This document shows positions 33,789 through 41,853 of a stretch of 59,532 nucleotides of DNA, in pieces (within the stretch, counting starts at the first letter, position 1; every line of letters starts with the position of its first letter). Origin of the DNA: Hominifimenecus microfluidus (GTDB lineage Bacteria; Bacillota; Clostridia; Lachnospirales; Lachnospiraceae). A model generated the notes under the pieces. The model worked only from the letters and a program-made list of their open reading frames with translations. It did no database searches and was not told the DNA's origin. A program made the position numbers and the translations under genes. The stretch covers positions 1 to 59,532 of the forward strand of contig JAJEQR010000019.1 in assembly GCA_020687485.1 (NCBI GenBank), read 5' to 3'.

Positions 33789-35030
33789 ATGCGACTCTTT
33801 AGACTTGAAATAAAACGTATTTTGAAGTCACGGCGCACCCTGATTTTACTTGCAATCGCACTTTTGCTTTCCGTAGCCATGGCATACCTGCCTATTTCAT
33901 TTGAGGGTATTAACCGTCCAAACAAAGATGGCACGGTTACAGAATTAAACGGCTTGGCAGCGATCAAGTACAAACAAGATTTATATAAAACATCCGCTGG
34001 TGAAGTGACCCCGGATAGGATCAAATCGGCTTTGGAAACTTATCAAAGCTGCGTTCGAGAATATGGGCCAGTCGAGGAAGAGGGCTTTCCTCTGGCTGTA
34101 TATATTGAAAAAATCGTCCCGTTCCGTCACTTGCTGATGGGTCTGTCCGAAGCGTTTGCTGATCCATTAACAGGCATTGGTGCTGATTTAATGGATATTG
34201 ACCCGAATGACATTGACGGAGCCTATTATGAAAAGTGCGCAGAACATTTACAGGATGTCATGCGGAATGAACAAAGAGAAAACGAAACCGCACAACAGAA
34301 AGCTCTTGAAAAATATTCAGAACTTGATACGCCATTTTATCTTCATTCTGGAATTTCTAAAGATGCATTTGATTATATTGAGCTTTATATTTTGCTCCTT
34401 GCTATTTTGTGTGTGGCAATCGCAGCTCCTACTTTTGCCGGAGAATATCAAACGGGCGGTGACAGCATCCTGCGAACCACCAAATACGGGCGTAAACAAT
34501 TAGCAATTACCAAAATTCTGGCGGCATTTACACTTTTCGTTGTTACTTTCCTTGTCGGGATCACGGTACACATTCTGATTTTAGATGCAGCGTTCGGGAC
34601 GGATTGCTTAAAAACATCGTTTCAGATGCGATACTCTATCATTAACCTGCCAAACATCAATCTGGGGCAGTTGCAGATAATTCTCGCAGCAACGGGCTTG
34701 CTTTCTGTATTAGCAACGGTTAGCTGTACGTTGTTCCTGTCTGCAAAATGTAAAGACACATTGACAGTTTTGCTGATCTCTATTGTAGTTCTTCTCATGC
34801 CGCTTTTTGCTTATGTGGCGATGGGAGCAACATGGCTCTCTACCATATTTCCATCTGCCGGAATTGGTATGCAGAACAATTTCCTTTATCAGCTTGCAGA
34901 TTTCAATTATCTGAATATCGGTGGAATGAGTTTCTGGACACCGCATGTTATTTTGCTTTCGGCAGGAATTGAATTATTTGTGTTTACATTCTTGGCGATT
35001 CATTCCTATTGCAGACATCAGGTAGCATAA
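33789..35030 (+). CDS. ABC transporter permease (cassette 1)
   Basis: A 413-aa membrane protein, partner of the preceding ATPase (one base gap). A first helix near residues 15-33 (TLILLAIALLLSVAMAYLP) is followed by a large outer domain of about 150 residues and then five helices (near 208-228, 255-275, 300-325, 335-360 and 385-405). No substrate signature is visible; the architecture resembles an ABC-2 permease of antimicrobial-peptide export systems. ATG 33789 follows GGAGGACAGATAAT. A hairpin terminator lies 30 bases after the stop. Confidence 0.88.
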   Translation: MRLFRLEIKRILKSRRTLILLAIALLLSVAMAYLPISFEGINRPNKDGTVTELNGLAAIKYKQDLYKTSAGEVTPDRIKSALETYQSCVREYGPVEEEGFPLAVYIEKIVPFRHLLMGLSEAFADPLTGIGADLMDIDPNDIDGAYYEKCAEHLQDVMRNEQRENETAQQKALEKYSELDTPFYLHSGISKDAFDYIELYILLLAILCVAIAAPTFAGEYQTGGDSILRTTKYGRKQLAITKILAAFTLFVVTFLVGITVHILILDAAFGTDCLKTSFQMRYSIINLPNINLGQLQIILAATGLLSVLATVSCTLFLSAKCKDTLTVLLISIVVLLMPLFAYVAMGATWLSTIFPSAGIGMQNNFLYQLADFNYLNIGGMSFWTPHVILLSAGIELFVFTFLAIHSYCRHQVA

Positions 35031-35060
35031 AAGAAGTTCAAAATAGAATGAATTGGTTAT

Positions 35061-35102
35061 CTGCCGCGCGACGGCAAAAGAAAAAAAGCCGTCGTACAGC
35101 AG
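35061..35102 (+). terminator. Terminator of the cassette 1 ABC operon
   Basis: CTGC..CGACGGC pairs with GCCGTCG..GCAG across an A-rich loop. Nearly the same element recurs at 52346-52386 behind the second VanY gene. Confidence 0.65.
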
Positions 35103-35163
35103 ACATATTTTAATTTGTCTATAAAACGAACGATTAGATATTCTTTAAGGGGTATCGTTTACT

Positions 35164-35280
35164 TTGATTGATAAGATTGCAATATTGCTGATTATAGCCG
35201 GTATAGGACAATTGGTTATTAGAAAAAATGCAAAACAGAGGGGTTGTATAAAAAATAAGAACCTTATAGATAGAAAGTAA
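35164..35280 (+). CDS. Possible small membrane peptide
   Basis: A TTG-initiated frame of 38 residues with one hydrophobic stretch (IAILLIIAGIGQLVI) and a basic tail. AAGGGG lies 14 bases upstream, which is far. No family is recognised and it may be chance; it is recorded because it fills the otherwise empty gap between the terminator and the winged-helix gene. Confidence 0.25.
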   Translation: MIDKIAILLIIAGIGQLVIRKNAKQRGCIKNKNLIDRK

Positions 35281-35324
35281 TTTGCAATAGTTCCAAGCAT
35301 AATGGGAGGTGATTTTTTGGGAAG

Positions 35325-35747
35325 ATGCTGATTTTATCATTTAGGGATGATGAGGAACATATTATTAATCACATTTTATCCTATATAAATAGAGAAACAG
35401 AGATTTTGCATCAGGGAGATGTTCTAAACGGGCAGCTTTATTTTGAAGGACTTTATATTGATGAACAGAAAAGGATTGTGGTTCGTGAAAATAATGAGAT
35501 TGAACTGACCTATACAGAGTTTGAAATACTACTTTTATTGGCACAAAATATTGGTAAAGTATTCAGCAAACAACAAATATATGATAGTGTTTGGAAAGAA
35601 CCTTATTTTGGCAATCATAACATTGTCATGAGCCATATTCGTAACCTACGTGAGAAAATAGAAGATGATCCAAGTAAACCAATGTACATACAGACAGTGT
35701 GGGGAGTTGGGTATCGCTTTAATAAAAATTTAAGCAGTGGTCTGTGA
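35325..35747 (+). CDS. Orphan winged-helix regulator, copy 1
   Basis: A 140-aa protein whose C-terminal 95 residues are an OmpR-type winged helix (YTEFEILLLLAQNIGKVFSK, SHIRNLREKIEDDPS, TVWGVGYRF) while the N-terminus is a short acidic segment rather than a receiver domain. It lacks a phosphorylation site, so it must act in another way. It recurs at 40208 and 45965, each time at the end of a resistance cassette. The ATG at 35325 lies 15 bases from GGGAGGTG; a five-codon frame starting TTG 35317 overlaps it, possibly coupling translation. The last 30 codons are almost identical at DNA level in the three copies. Confidence 0.8.
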   Translation: MLILSFRDDEEHIINHILSYINRETEILHQGDVLNGQLYFEGLYIDEQKRIVVRENNEIELTYTEFEILLLLAQNIGKVFSKQQIYDSVWKEPYFGNHNIVMSHIRNLREKIEDDPSKPMYIQTVWGVGYRFNKNLSSGL

Positions 35748-35766
35748 AAATAATCCAGATTACTGT

Positions 35767-35814
35767 TTATTTTTTGCTTTTTCCGCAGGAGATATTCTCA
35801 AGATACATGAAAAA
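35767..35814 (-). pseudogene. Tail of an XRE regulator gene, copy 1 (remnant)
   Basis: About 45 bases directly behind the winged-helix gene match the 3' end of the intact XRE gene at 46407: TTATTTTT..., then GAGATATTC.CAAGATACATGAAAAA. Only the tail remains and it has lost the frame. The rest of 35815-35990 is AT-rich and shows nothing more. Confidence 0.6.
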
Positions 35815-36030
35815 TTTAACTTCATAGAAAATCAGAGGAAAAAGGTATTGAGAAGTAGTGGTATAGTTGAGGCTGGTGACTCAGACAGTTATAATAATAA
35901 AATATGCTTGAGGTTGAGTGCATAATTTATAAAATTTTTATTTGGACTATCTTTTTGCATATCTCAATCGTTATGCCTTATAGAACGGAATAAATATTTT
36001 GAACTTCTAATAATGAGAAAGGAGGATTTT

Positions 36031-36576
36031 GTGTATAATGATTTTCTACTAATTAGAAAAATGAAGCAAGGTGATGATAATGCTTTTGATTTGTTTGTCC
36101 ACAAGTATTATCAAGAAATTTTAAGCTACTGTTATCATCATTGTTTTGATCAAACATATGCGGAGGATTTCACGCAGGAAACCTTTATACGTTTTTTTTC
36201 AAAATTACCCGACTATCATTATAAAGGGAAAACACTGAATTATTTATATACGATAGCAGGTAACCTATGCAAAGATTATTTGAAGAAAACAAAGGAAATG
36301 CTTCTGGAAGAAATTGAGCTTGTGGAAGAAAATCAAACAGAACAAATTTTGAATAGAGTTTTGATCGAACAGGTTTTAGAACAACTTCCAGATGAATCAA
36401 GAGAAGTACTTACTCTTTATTATTTTCAAGAACTAAAATTAACAGAAATTTCTGATACATTGCAAATTGGACTTCCACTGGTAAAGTATCGTTTGCAAAA
36501 AGCAAGGAAACAGTTGAGGGAACTTCTCGGGAAGGAGGAATTCGATGAATCAAAAAGAAAAGATAAAAAAATATAG
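36031..36576 (+). CDS. ECF-type RNA polymerase sigma factor (cassette 2)
   Basis: About 181 aa. Region 2 is visible as FDLFVHKYYQEILSYCYHHC ... DFTQETFIRFF, and region 4 as LPDESREVLTLYYFQELKLT followed by an HTH (EISDTLQIGLPLVKYRLQKA). It should direct polymerase to a promoter for the resistance genes of this cassette. GTG 36031 is chosen because AAAGGAGG (36017-36024) is seven bases upstream; an in-frame ATG at 36013 overlaps that site. Its end overlaps the next gene by 32 bases. Cassettes 1 and 3 use two-component systems instead. Confidence 0.87.
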   Translation: MYNDFLLIRKMKQGDDNAFDLFVHKYYQEILSYCYHHCFDQTYAEDFTQETFIRFFSKLPDYHYKGKTLNYLYTIAGNLCKDYLKKTKEMLLEEIELVEENQTEQILNRVLIEQVLEQLPDESREVLTLYYFQELKLTEISDTLQIGLPLVKYRLQKARKQLRELLGKEEFDESKRKDKKI

Positions 36577-37306
36577 GGAAAGCATACAAGTGGAAGCTAG
36601 CGAAGAAAAAATACAGGAAACAATTTGTAAATCTAAAAATGCCTTTTTTATGGCAGAGCAAGAACGAATGCTTTCTTATCATGACTTTTTGTGGACACAG
36701 CTTCGTGTGATACAAAAAAGGTGGTGGGTTCTTCAATTTATGATTTTAGTGGCATTATGGATTGCTTTAAGTTCTATTCATGATGAAATATATCTAAAAA
36801 GAAGTATGGGTGTTGTAGCCACGCTATTTGTAATCCTTATTATTCCGGAACTGTGGAAAAACAGGTCATGTGAATGTATGGAAATAGAAGCTGCTTCCTA
36901 TTATTCATTAAAACAGGTATATGCTACACGTATGCTGTTATTTGGTATTACAGATATTTTTTTCATAACTGTATTTTTAGGAGTCGCTTCAGCAGGTTTG
37001 CATTATGAATTATCAGAATTAGTTGTCCAATTTCTTTTTCCGCTTTGTGTAACGGCCTGTATCTGTTTTGGAATTTTATGCAGTAAACACGCTTTCAGTG
37101 AAACAGTTGCGATTGTTCTGTGTGTGATATGGAGTGCAGTATGGCTTTTTATTGTTTTAAATGAAAATGTATATATCATGGTTACTGTTCCCATCTGGTC
37201 AGCACTGCTGGGTGTAACAATACTTTTTATTGCTTTTGCGATATATCGTATTTTAAAGAATTGTAATCAATATTTGGAGGTGTCATTTGATGAAATTAGA
37301 GCTTGA
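36545..37306 (+). CDS. Membrane protein, candidate anti-sigma factor (cassette 2)
   Basis: A 253-aa protein with a charged cytoplasmic N-terminus of about 70 residues and six hydrophobic segments from residue 70 on. There is no recognised domain. The overlap with the sigma gene, the soluble N-terminus and the membrane part fit an anti-sigma factor or a sensor of the sigma system; this is inference from position. AAGGAGGAATTCG precedes ATG 36545. The next gene (ABC ATPase) starts inside its last codons. Confidence 0.6.
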   Translation: MNQKEKIKKYRESIQVEASEEKIQETICKSKNAFFMAEQERMLSYHDFLWTQLRVIQKRWWVLQFMILVALWIALSSIHDEIYLKRSMGVVATLFVILIIPELWKNRSCECMEIEAASYYSLKQVYATRMLLFGITDIFFITVFLGVASAGLHYELSELVVQFLFPLCVTACICFGILCSKHAFSETVAIVLCVIWSAVWLFIVLNENVYIMVTVPIWSALLGVTILFIAFAIYRILKNCNQYLEVSFDEIRA

Positions 37307-38177
37307 TGGTTTAACAAAAGAATTTGGAGATTTTACAGCAGTCAATCATATAAATCTTACTATGACAAATGGGGTATATGGTCTTTTAGGTGTAAATGGA
37401 GCAGGTAAAACAACTCTAATGAGAATGTTGTGTACCCTTTTAAAGCCAACAAGCGGAACGATATGCTGTAATGGAAAAGATATTTTCAGCATGGACAGTG
37501 AATATCGCAAGCTGTTGGGGTATTTACCACAGGATTTTGGATTTTATCCTGAATTTACGGTAGAGGATTATTTACTTTATATTGCTGCATTGAAAGGAAT
37601 CCGTCCTGTTGTCGTAAAAAAACGTGTGAAAGAGTTGATTGCTAAGGTTGGTCTTTCAAAAGTAGCTCATAAAAAAATGAAAAAATTATCTGGTGGTATG
37701 AAGCGTAGAGCCGGAATTGCACAGGCTATGTTGAATAATCCTAAGATTTTAATACTTGATGAACCAACAGCAGGACTTGATCCAAATGAAAGAATCCGAT
37801 TTCGCAATCTGATTAGCGAACTTTCAGAAGACAGACTGGTATTATTATCGACACATATCGTTTCAGATATCGAGTATATTGCGAATGAAATTTGGTTGAT
37901 GAAAGACGGGGAAATTCTGCATAAAGGAAGTATTGACGAACTGATAAATTCTATGACAGAAACAGTATGGGAATGTCTTGTGCCGAAAAACAGGGTATCT
38001 GATTTTATGGAAAAATATAAAATTTCCAATATGAAATCAGAAATAAATCAGGTTATGCTGCGAATTATTTCTCACGAAAAACCGGTTGAGAATGCAATGC
38101 GTGTAGAAGCGTCACTGGAAGATGTATTTTTATATTATTTTGGAGAGAAAGCAGGTGATGAAAATGCTGCGTTATGA
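37290..38177 (+). CDS. ABC transporter ATPase (cassette 2)
   Basis: A 295-aa ATPase, a close relative of the one in cassette 1: Walker A GVNGAGKTT, Q loop LPQDFGFYPEF, signature LSGGMKRRAGI, Walker B ILILDEPTAGLDP and STHIVSDIE appear in the same places, with the same extra C-terminal domain. ATG 37290 follows TGGAGGTGTCATTTG. It overlaps both neighbours, so sigma, membrane protein, ATPase and permease form one operon. The likely role is resistance to a wall-active peptide. Confidence 0.92.
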   Translation: MKLELDGLTKEFGDFTAVNHINLTMTNGVYGLLGVNGAGKTTLMRMLCTLLKPTSGTICCNGKDIFSMDSEYRKLLGYLPQDFGFYPEFTVEDYLLYIAALKGIRPVVVKKRVKELIAKVGLSKVAHKKMKKLSGGMKRRAGIAQAMLNNPKILILDEPTAGLDPNERIRFRNLISELSEDRLVLLSTHIVSDIEYIANEIWLMKDGEILHKGSIDELINSMTETVWECLVPKNRVSDFMEKYKISNMKSEINQVMLRIISHEKPVENAMRVEASLEDVFLYYFGEKAGDENAAL

Positions 38178-39375
38178 AATTAAAAAAGTGTTTTCTAAAT
38201 CAAAAAATAGAATTGCTGTCATAGTGTTATTCGTAATACTTGCGATAACCAGTATATTAACGATTAACAGAGTGGAGTATGTTGATGAAAATGGAAATTC
38301 TTCTGTTGGAATTTCGGCTGCAAGAGATTTAAGAGAAGCCAAAAACCAATGGGCAGGTTATTTAACAGCAGATACATTAAGCAAGGTATTGGAAGAGAAC
38401 AGGACAATTAACAGTTCGAAAGAGGCATTGTCGGATGACATTACAGAACAAAATAAGGCATATGCAAAAAAGCAAGGCATAGCAGGTATTATGGATGTCA
38501 TTATTTATGCTTTCAGCGATTACAGAGATTATAATTATTATGTAACGGATCAGATTTCTGATGATGAAGTTGGAACAATCTATGAAAGAAGAATTTCTAC
38601 TTTAAAAAATTGGCTTGAATCTGGAGAAGAAAGATTTACACAGGCAGAAAAAGATTTTATGATTCAGAAATATAAAGAACTGAAAACTCCATTTTACTAT
38701 GAATATATGGACGGTTGGGCTGCATTACTACAAAATATATCAACCTTTATTCTGATGCTGGCATTAGTGATCGGTTTTCTTGTATCCGGGATATTTTCAG
38801 ATGAATTTCAGACAAAAGCAGATTCCATTTTTTTCTCTGCACGATTTGGAAGAAGCAAGGGGATTTCCGCAAAGGTAGGAGCAGGTTTTTGTATTGCTAC
38901 GGGATTTTATCTGATGTTTGTATTTCTATATACGTTTATTGTACTTTTTATATTAGGTGCAGACGGTGCAAACTGTCCAATCCAGTTGGATTTGTGGAGA
39001 AGTGTTTATAATATTACTTTTTTACAGGCATATCTGTTTATTGTTCTGGGTGGATATATAGGAACGATATTTGCAGCTACACTCGGAATGTTGGCATCAG
39101 CGTTTACACACTCTACGCCAACTGCCGTTATTGTACCATTCATTGTGCTATGTGCATTTCCATTTTTAAGCAGAATTATTACATTGCCTGGATTATGCTC
39201 TTTCTTTCCAGACCAGTTATTAGAAATTTATTTGGATATCAAAGAAGCTGGACTTATAACATTGGGAAGTAAAGTAACCACAATAGCAACTGTTATTGTT
39301 CCTGTATATGCAGTGGTATGCTTGATTTTTCAGCCGATACTGTACAGGGTATACCAAAAGGTGGAGATAAAATAA
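38158..39375 (+). CDS. ABC transporter permease (cassette 2)
   Basis: About 405 aa. First helix near residues 15-35 (NRIAVIVLFVILAITSILTI), then a long outer domain and a block of five to six helices from residue 200 (NISTFILMLALVIGFLVSGIF) to the end. It has the same architecture as the cassette 1 permease but low sequence similarity. ATG 38158 or 38164 can be the start; AGGTGA lies between them, favouring 38164, so the first two residues are uncertain. It overlaps the ATPase gene and abuts the VanY gene. Confidence 0.85.
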   Translation: MKMLRYEIKKVFSKSKNRIAVIVLFVILAITSILTINRVEYVDENGNSSVGISAARDLREAKNQWAGYLTADTLSKVLEENRTINSSKEALSDDITEQNKAYAKKQGIAGIMDVIIYAFSDYRDYNYYVTDQISDDEVGTIYERRISTLKNWLESGEERFTQAEKDFMIQKYKELKTPFYYEYMDGWAALLQNISTFILMLALVIGFLVSGIFSDEFQTKADSIFFSARFGRSKGISAKVGAGFCIATGFYLMFVFLYTFIVLFILGADGANCPIQLDLWRSVYNITFLQAYLFIVLGGYIGTIFAATLGMLASAFTHSTPTAVIVPFIVLCAFPFLSRIITLPGLCSFFPDQLLEIYLDIKEAGLITLGSKVTTIATVIVPVYAVVCLIFQPILYRVYQKVEIK

Positions 39376-40080
39376 TTGAAACGATATGCAAGACGAAAAA
39401 AATTTAAAGTAAAAAAACTTTTTATCCTGTTATTTACAGTAATGTTATGTGTGATGGCAGGAAAGGTTCTTCATTCATCTTTAACAACGCCTTTTCTTGG
39501 AAATATAACACACCATATGGCCAGTGAAGATCATGGCTGGAATCTGATTCTTGTAAATCGTGAGAATTATATTCCTGCTGATTATGAAGTACAGCTTACA
39601 GAATTATCAAATGGAAAAAAGGTTGATTCCAGAATTTACCCGGAGTTGCAGGAAATGTTTAATGCTGCAAGGGCGCAGGGATATGGTTTGTTTGTTAGAG
39701 AGGGATATAGGACACAGGAAGAACAGCAGCAACTAATGAACGAAAAAATAGAAGCATATGAAAATGAGGGAAAATCGAAGTCCGAAGCGAAAAAACTTGC
39801 AGAGCAATGGGTGGCAATTCCTGGAACAAGTGAACATCAGCTTGGTATTGCAGTCGATATAAACGCAGATACTACAAAAAGTTCAAGAGATGATGTTTAT
39901 AACTGGCTTGAGGAAAATGCTCATACATATGGTTTTATAAAGCGTTATCCTTCAAATAAGACGGATATAACAGGTGTTATAAATGAACCTTGGCATTACA
40001 GATACGTCGGGAAAGAAGCTGCGTCGGCAATATACTCTCAAGGAATTTGTTTGGAAGAATATATAGAAACGCTGGAATAG
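39376..40080 (+). CDS. vanY: VanY-type D-Ala-D-Ala carboxypeptidase (copy 1)
   Basis: A 234-aa M15B peptidase anchored by an N-terminal helix (LFILLFTVMLCVMAGKV, about residues 14-30). The zinc site is in SEHQLGIAVDIN (His and Asp, about 155-166) and EPWHYRYVG (His, about 206); the substrate-side VREGYRT is also present. It trims the terminal D-Ala from peptidoglycan precursors, removing the target of glycopeptides. The start is TTG 39376, directly after the permease stop, with GGTGGAG nine bases upstream. It closes the sigma-ABC operon; no vanH, vanA or vanX is present. Confidence 0.9.
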   Translation: MKRYARRKKFKVKKLFILLFTVMLCVMAGKVLHSSLTTPFLGNITHHMASEDHGWNLILVNRENYIPADYEVQLTELSNGKKVDSRIYPELQEMFNAARAQGYGLFVREGYRTQEEQQQLMNEKIEAYENEGKSKSEAKKLAEQWVAIPGTSEHQLGIAVDINADTTKSSRDDVYNWLEENAHTYGFIKRYPSNKTDITGVINEPWHYRYVGKEAASAIYSQGICLEEYIETLE

Positions 40081-40207
40081 AATTTCTTATATGGAATGGG
40101 TATATTGACCTATTTCCAAAAATAAAATCCAAACTAAAAAACGAAAAGATGGACGGGGGAATATACATAGAAGAATATTATAAGTAATTGACGAAGGAGG
40201 GCAGATT

Positions 40208-40642
40208 ATAGCTAAGTTATTATTACTTTCTCTTGAGGAAAATGAGGACGAACTATTAAATGCAGTTATTTCAGTTTTAGATGGTTTTGAAAATAAAACG
40301 CAGATGATAAAAGAAAATTTTTGCACAAAATTAGTTTTTGAAGGAATGGAAATAGATGTTTCAAGACGAATACTATATCGAGGAAAAAAAGAAGTTAAAG
40401 TTACGAGTGTAGAGTTTCAAATTCTGCATTTATTAGCAAGAAATCCGGGCAGAGTATTTAGTAAGGAACAGATATATGACATTGTGTGGAAAGAGCCTTA
40501 TTCCGGCGATCACAATATTGTTATGAGCCACATTAGAAATATTAGAAAAAAGATTGAAGATGATCCAAGTAAACCAATGTACATACAGACAGTGTGGGGA
40601 GTTGGGTATCGCTTTAATAAAAATTTAAGCAGTGATCTGTGA
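40208..40642 (+). CDS. Orphan winged-helix regulator, copy 2
   Basis: About 144 aa, homologue of the proteins at 35325 and 45965: SVEFQILHLLARNPGRVFSK, SHIRNIRKKIEDDPS, TVWGVGYRF. No usable ATG, GTG or TTG fits the N-terminus. GGAGGG (40196-40201) is followed by in-frame ATT (40205) and ATA (40208), after which AKLLLLSLEENEDE matches the expected family N-terminus, so a rare ATT or ATA start is likely. The first ATG is at 40304, which would cost 32 residues. Its 3' end is followed by an XRE-gene tail. Confidence 0.72.
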   Translation: MAKLLLLSLEENEDELLNAVISVLDGFENKTQMIKENFCTKLVFEGMEIDVSRRILYRGKKEVKVTSVEFQILHLLARNPGRVFSKEQIYDIVWKEPYSGDHNIVMSHIRNIRKKIEDDPSKPMYIQTVWGVGYRFNKNLSSDL

Positions 40643-40661
40643 AAATATTCCAGATCACTGC

Positions 40662-40713
40662 TTATTTTTCCTTTTTAACACCCAAGAGATATTCACAAGA
40701 TACATGAAAAAAT
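40662..40713 (-). pseudogene. Tail of an XRE regulator gene, copy 2 (remnant)
   Basis: On the minus strand it reads FFHVSCEYLLGVKKEK and a stop, identical to the C-terminus of the intact XRE gene at 46407-46664, then stops being similar. Fifty bases are kept almost without change, suggesting a recent duplication. Confidence 0.8.
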
Positions 40714-40734
40714 TTAACTAATGATACAGACGGC

Positions 40735-40912
40735 GTGAAAAGTCAAGATATTCTAGCGGAAAATTGAAGAAAATCAGAAGAATGCAGGAAGACTTTCCTA
40801 TGGAAATTTAATCGTACAGATGTTAGGAAAGTGTGGGAAATTTCGTCTGTGTCATGACATAGGAAGTGTTTGCTAAGTATCCTTTCATGCACTCCCGAAG
40901 GATGTGCCAATG
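40735..40912. repeat. Noncoding repeat R2 (second copy of R1)
   Basis: Matches 29884-30062 over about 175 bases with small gaps; both precede a small HTH gene. The palindrome is degraded here to TCTGTGTCATGACATAGGA. It starts right after the XRE tail. Confidence 0.75.
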
Positions 40913-40974
40913 TAGAAGGCATATGATTGTATTATTCGAAAGAACGAATTATAATAATATTCGGAGGAATTGAT

Positions 40975-41112
40975 ATGGATTATATGATATTAAAAGAAGC
41001 TAGTGCAAAATGGGGAGTAACACCTCGTTGGATAAATTATTTTTGCTCTGGTGGACGTATTCCAGGACCTGTAAAGATGGGAATGGTTTGGCTGATACCA
41101 AAATCAGCATAA
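40975..41112 (+). CDS. Small HTH DNA-binding protein (cassette 3), shortened
   Basis: A 45-aa homologue of the protein at 30196: MDYMILKEASAKWGVTPRW ... GGRIPGPVKMGMVWLIPKSA. A TAA stands where the longer copy has Glu, and the frame after it still reads KPVDGRTKQ, so a nonsense change shortened the protein by about 11 residues; the HTH itself is intact. ATG 40975 follows GGAGG (40963-40967). It lies 43 bases before the cassette 3 response regulator. Confidence 0.65.
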   Translation: MDYMILKEASAKWGVTPRWINYFCSGGRIPGPVKMGMVWLIPKSA

Positions 41113-41155
41113 AAACCTGTGGATGGTCGGACAAAACAAGGGAGAGAATTGTACC

Positions 41156-41848
41156 ATGAATAGAATTTTGATTATAGATGATGACAGAGAACTGTGTGCC
41201 TTAATTAAGCGCAGCGTACAAACGGAAAATATAGCAGCCGATTTTTGTAATACCGGAAAAGAGGGCTTGCAGAAATTAAAAGAGCAGGAATATCAGCTTG
41301 TAATACTGGATGTGATGATGCCCGGTATGGATGGGTTTGAAACACTGGAAGAAATCCGCAAAGAGCATAGTTTGCCAATTTTAATGTTCACATCCAAAAA
41401 TGACAGCATTTCTAAGGTGCGGGGGTTACGGGCCGGAGCGGACGATTATCTGACAAAGCCGTTTGATATGGATGAGCTGATTGCCCGTATTGTGTCCCTC
41501 ATTCGCCGTTACACTCGCTTTAATCAGCAAGCCGGAACGGTGCAAAAGCTGAATTTTGATGGATTACAAATTGACCTTGAAAATCGTTCCGTTACTACGG
41601 GAAACGGCACTTTTGAACTTCCACCAAAGGAATTTGATTTGCTGCTCTATTGTGTAAAAAATCAAGGAAGGATTTTAACAAAGCAGCAGATTTATGAAGA
41701 AGTATGGGGTGAAGAATATTTCTATGATGACAGTAACATTATGGCGATTATCAGTCGGCTTCGTAAAAAATTAGAAGTCAACCCCTCCAATCCAAAGTAC
41801 ATCCAAACTGTCAAAGGGATCGGTTATCGCTTTAACAAGGAGGTGTAG
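41156..41848 (+). CDS. OmpR-type response regulator (cassette 3)
   Basis: A 230-aa regulator: ILIIDDDRELCALI, phospho-Asp in LVILDVMMPGMDGF, Lys in YLTKPFDMDEL, winged helix LPPKEFDLLLYCV and IISRLRKKLEVNPSN with the end IQTVKGIGYRFNK. It is a regulator of the kind paired with kinases of lantibiotic or bacitracin sensing. ATG 41156 lies about ten bases after AGGGAGA. The kinase gene begins five bases after its stop. The predicted target is the fourfold GCAAGGTT repeat before the ABC operon. Confidence 0.92.
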   Translation: MNRILIIDDDRELCALIKRSVQTENIAADFCNTGKEGLQKLKEQEYQLVILDVMMPGMDGFETLEEIRKEHSLPILMFTSKNDSISKVRGLRAGADDYLTKPFDMDELIARIVSLIRRYTRFNQQAGTVQKLNFDGLQIDLENRSVTTGNGTFELPPKEFDLLLYCVKNQGRILTKQQIYEEVWGEEYFYDDSNIMAIISRLRKKLEVNPSNPKYIQTVKGIGYRFNKEV

Positions 41849-41853
41849 TCAGC

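Noticed and set aside
30460-40080. A vancomycin-resistance operon of VanA/VanB type
   Set aside because: VanR-, VanS-, VanY- and VanZ-like proteins are present but there is no vanH, ligase or vanX, so the core pathway is missing.
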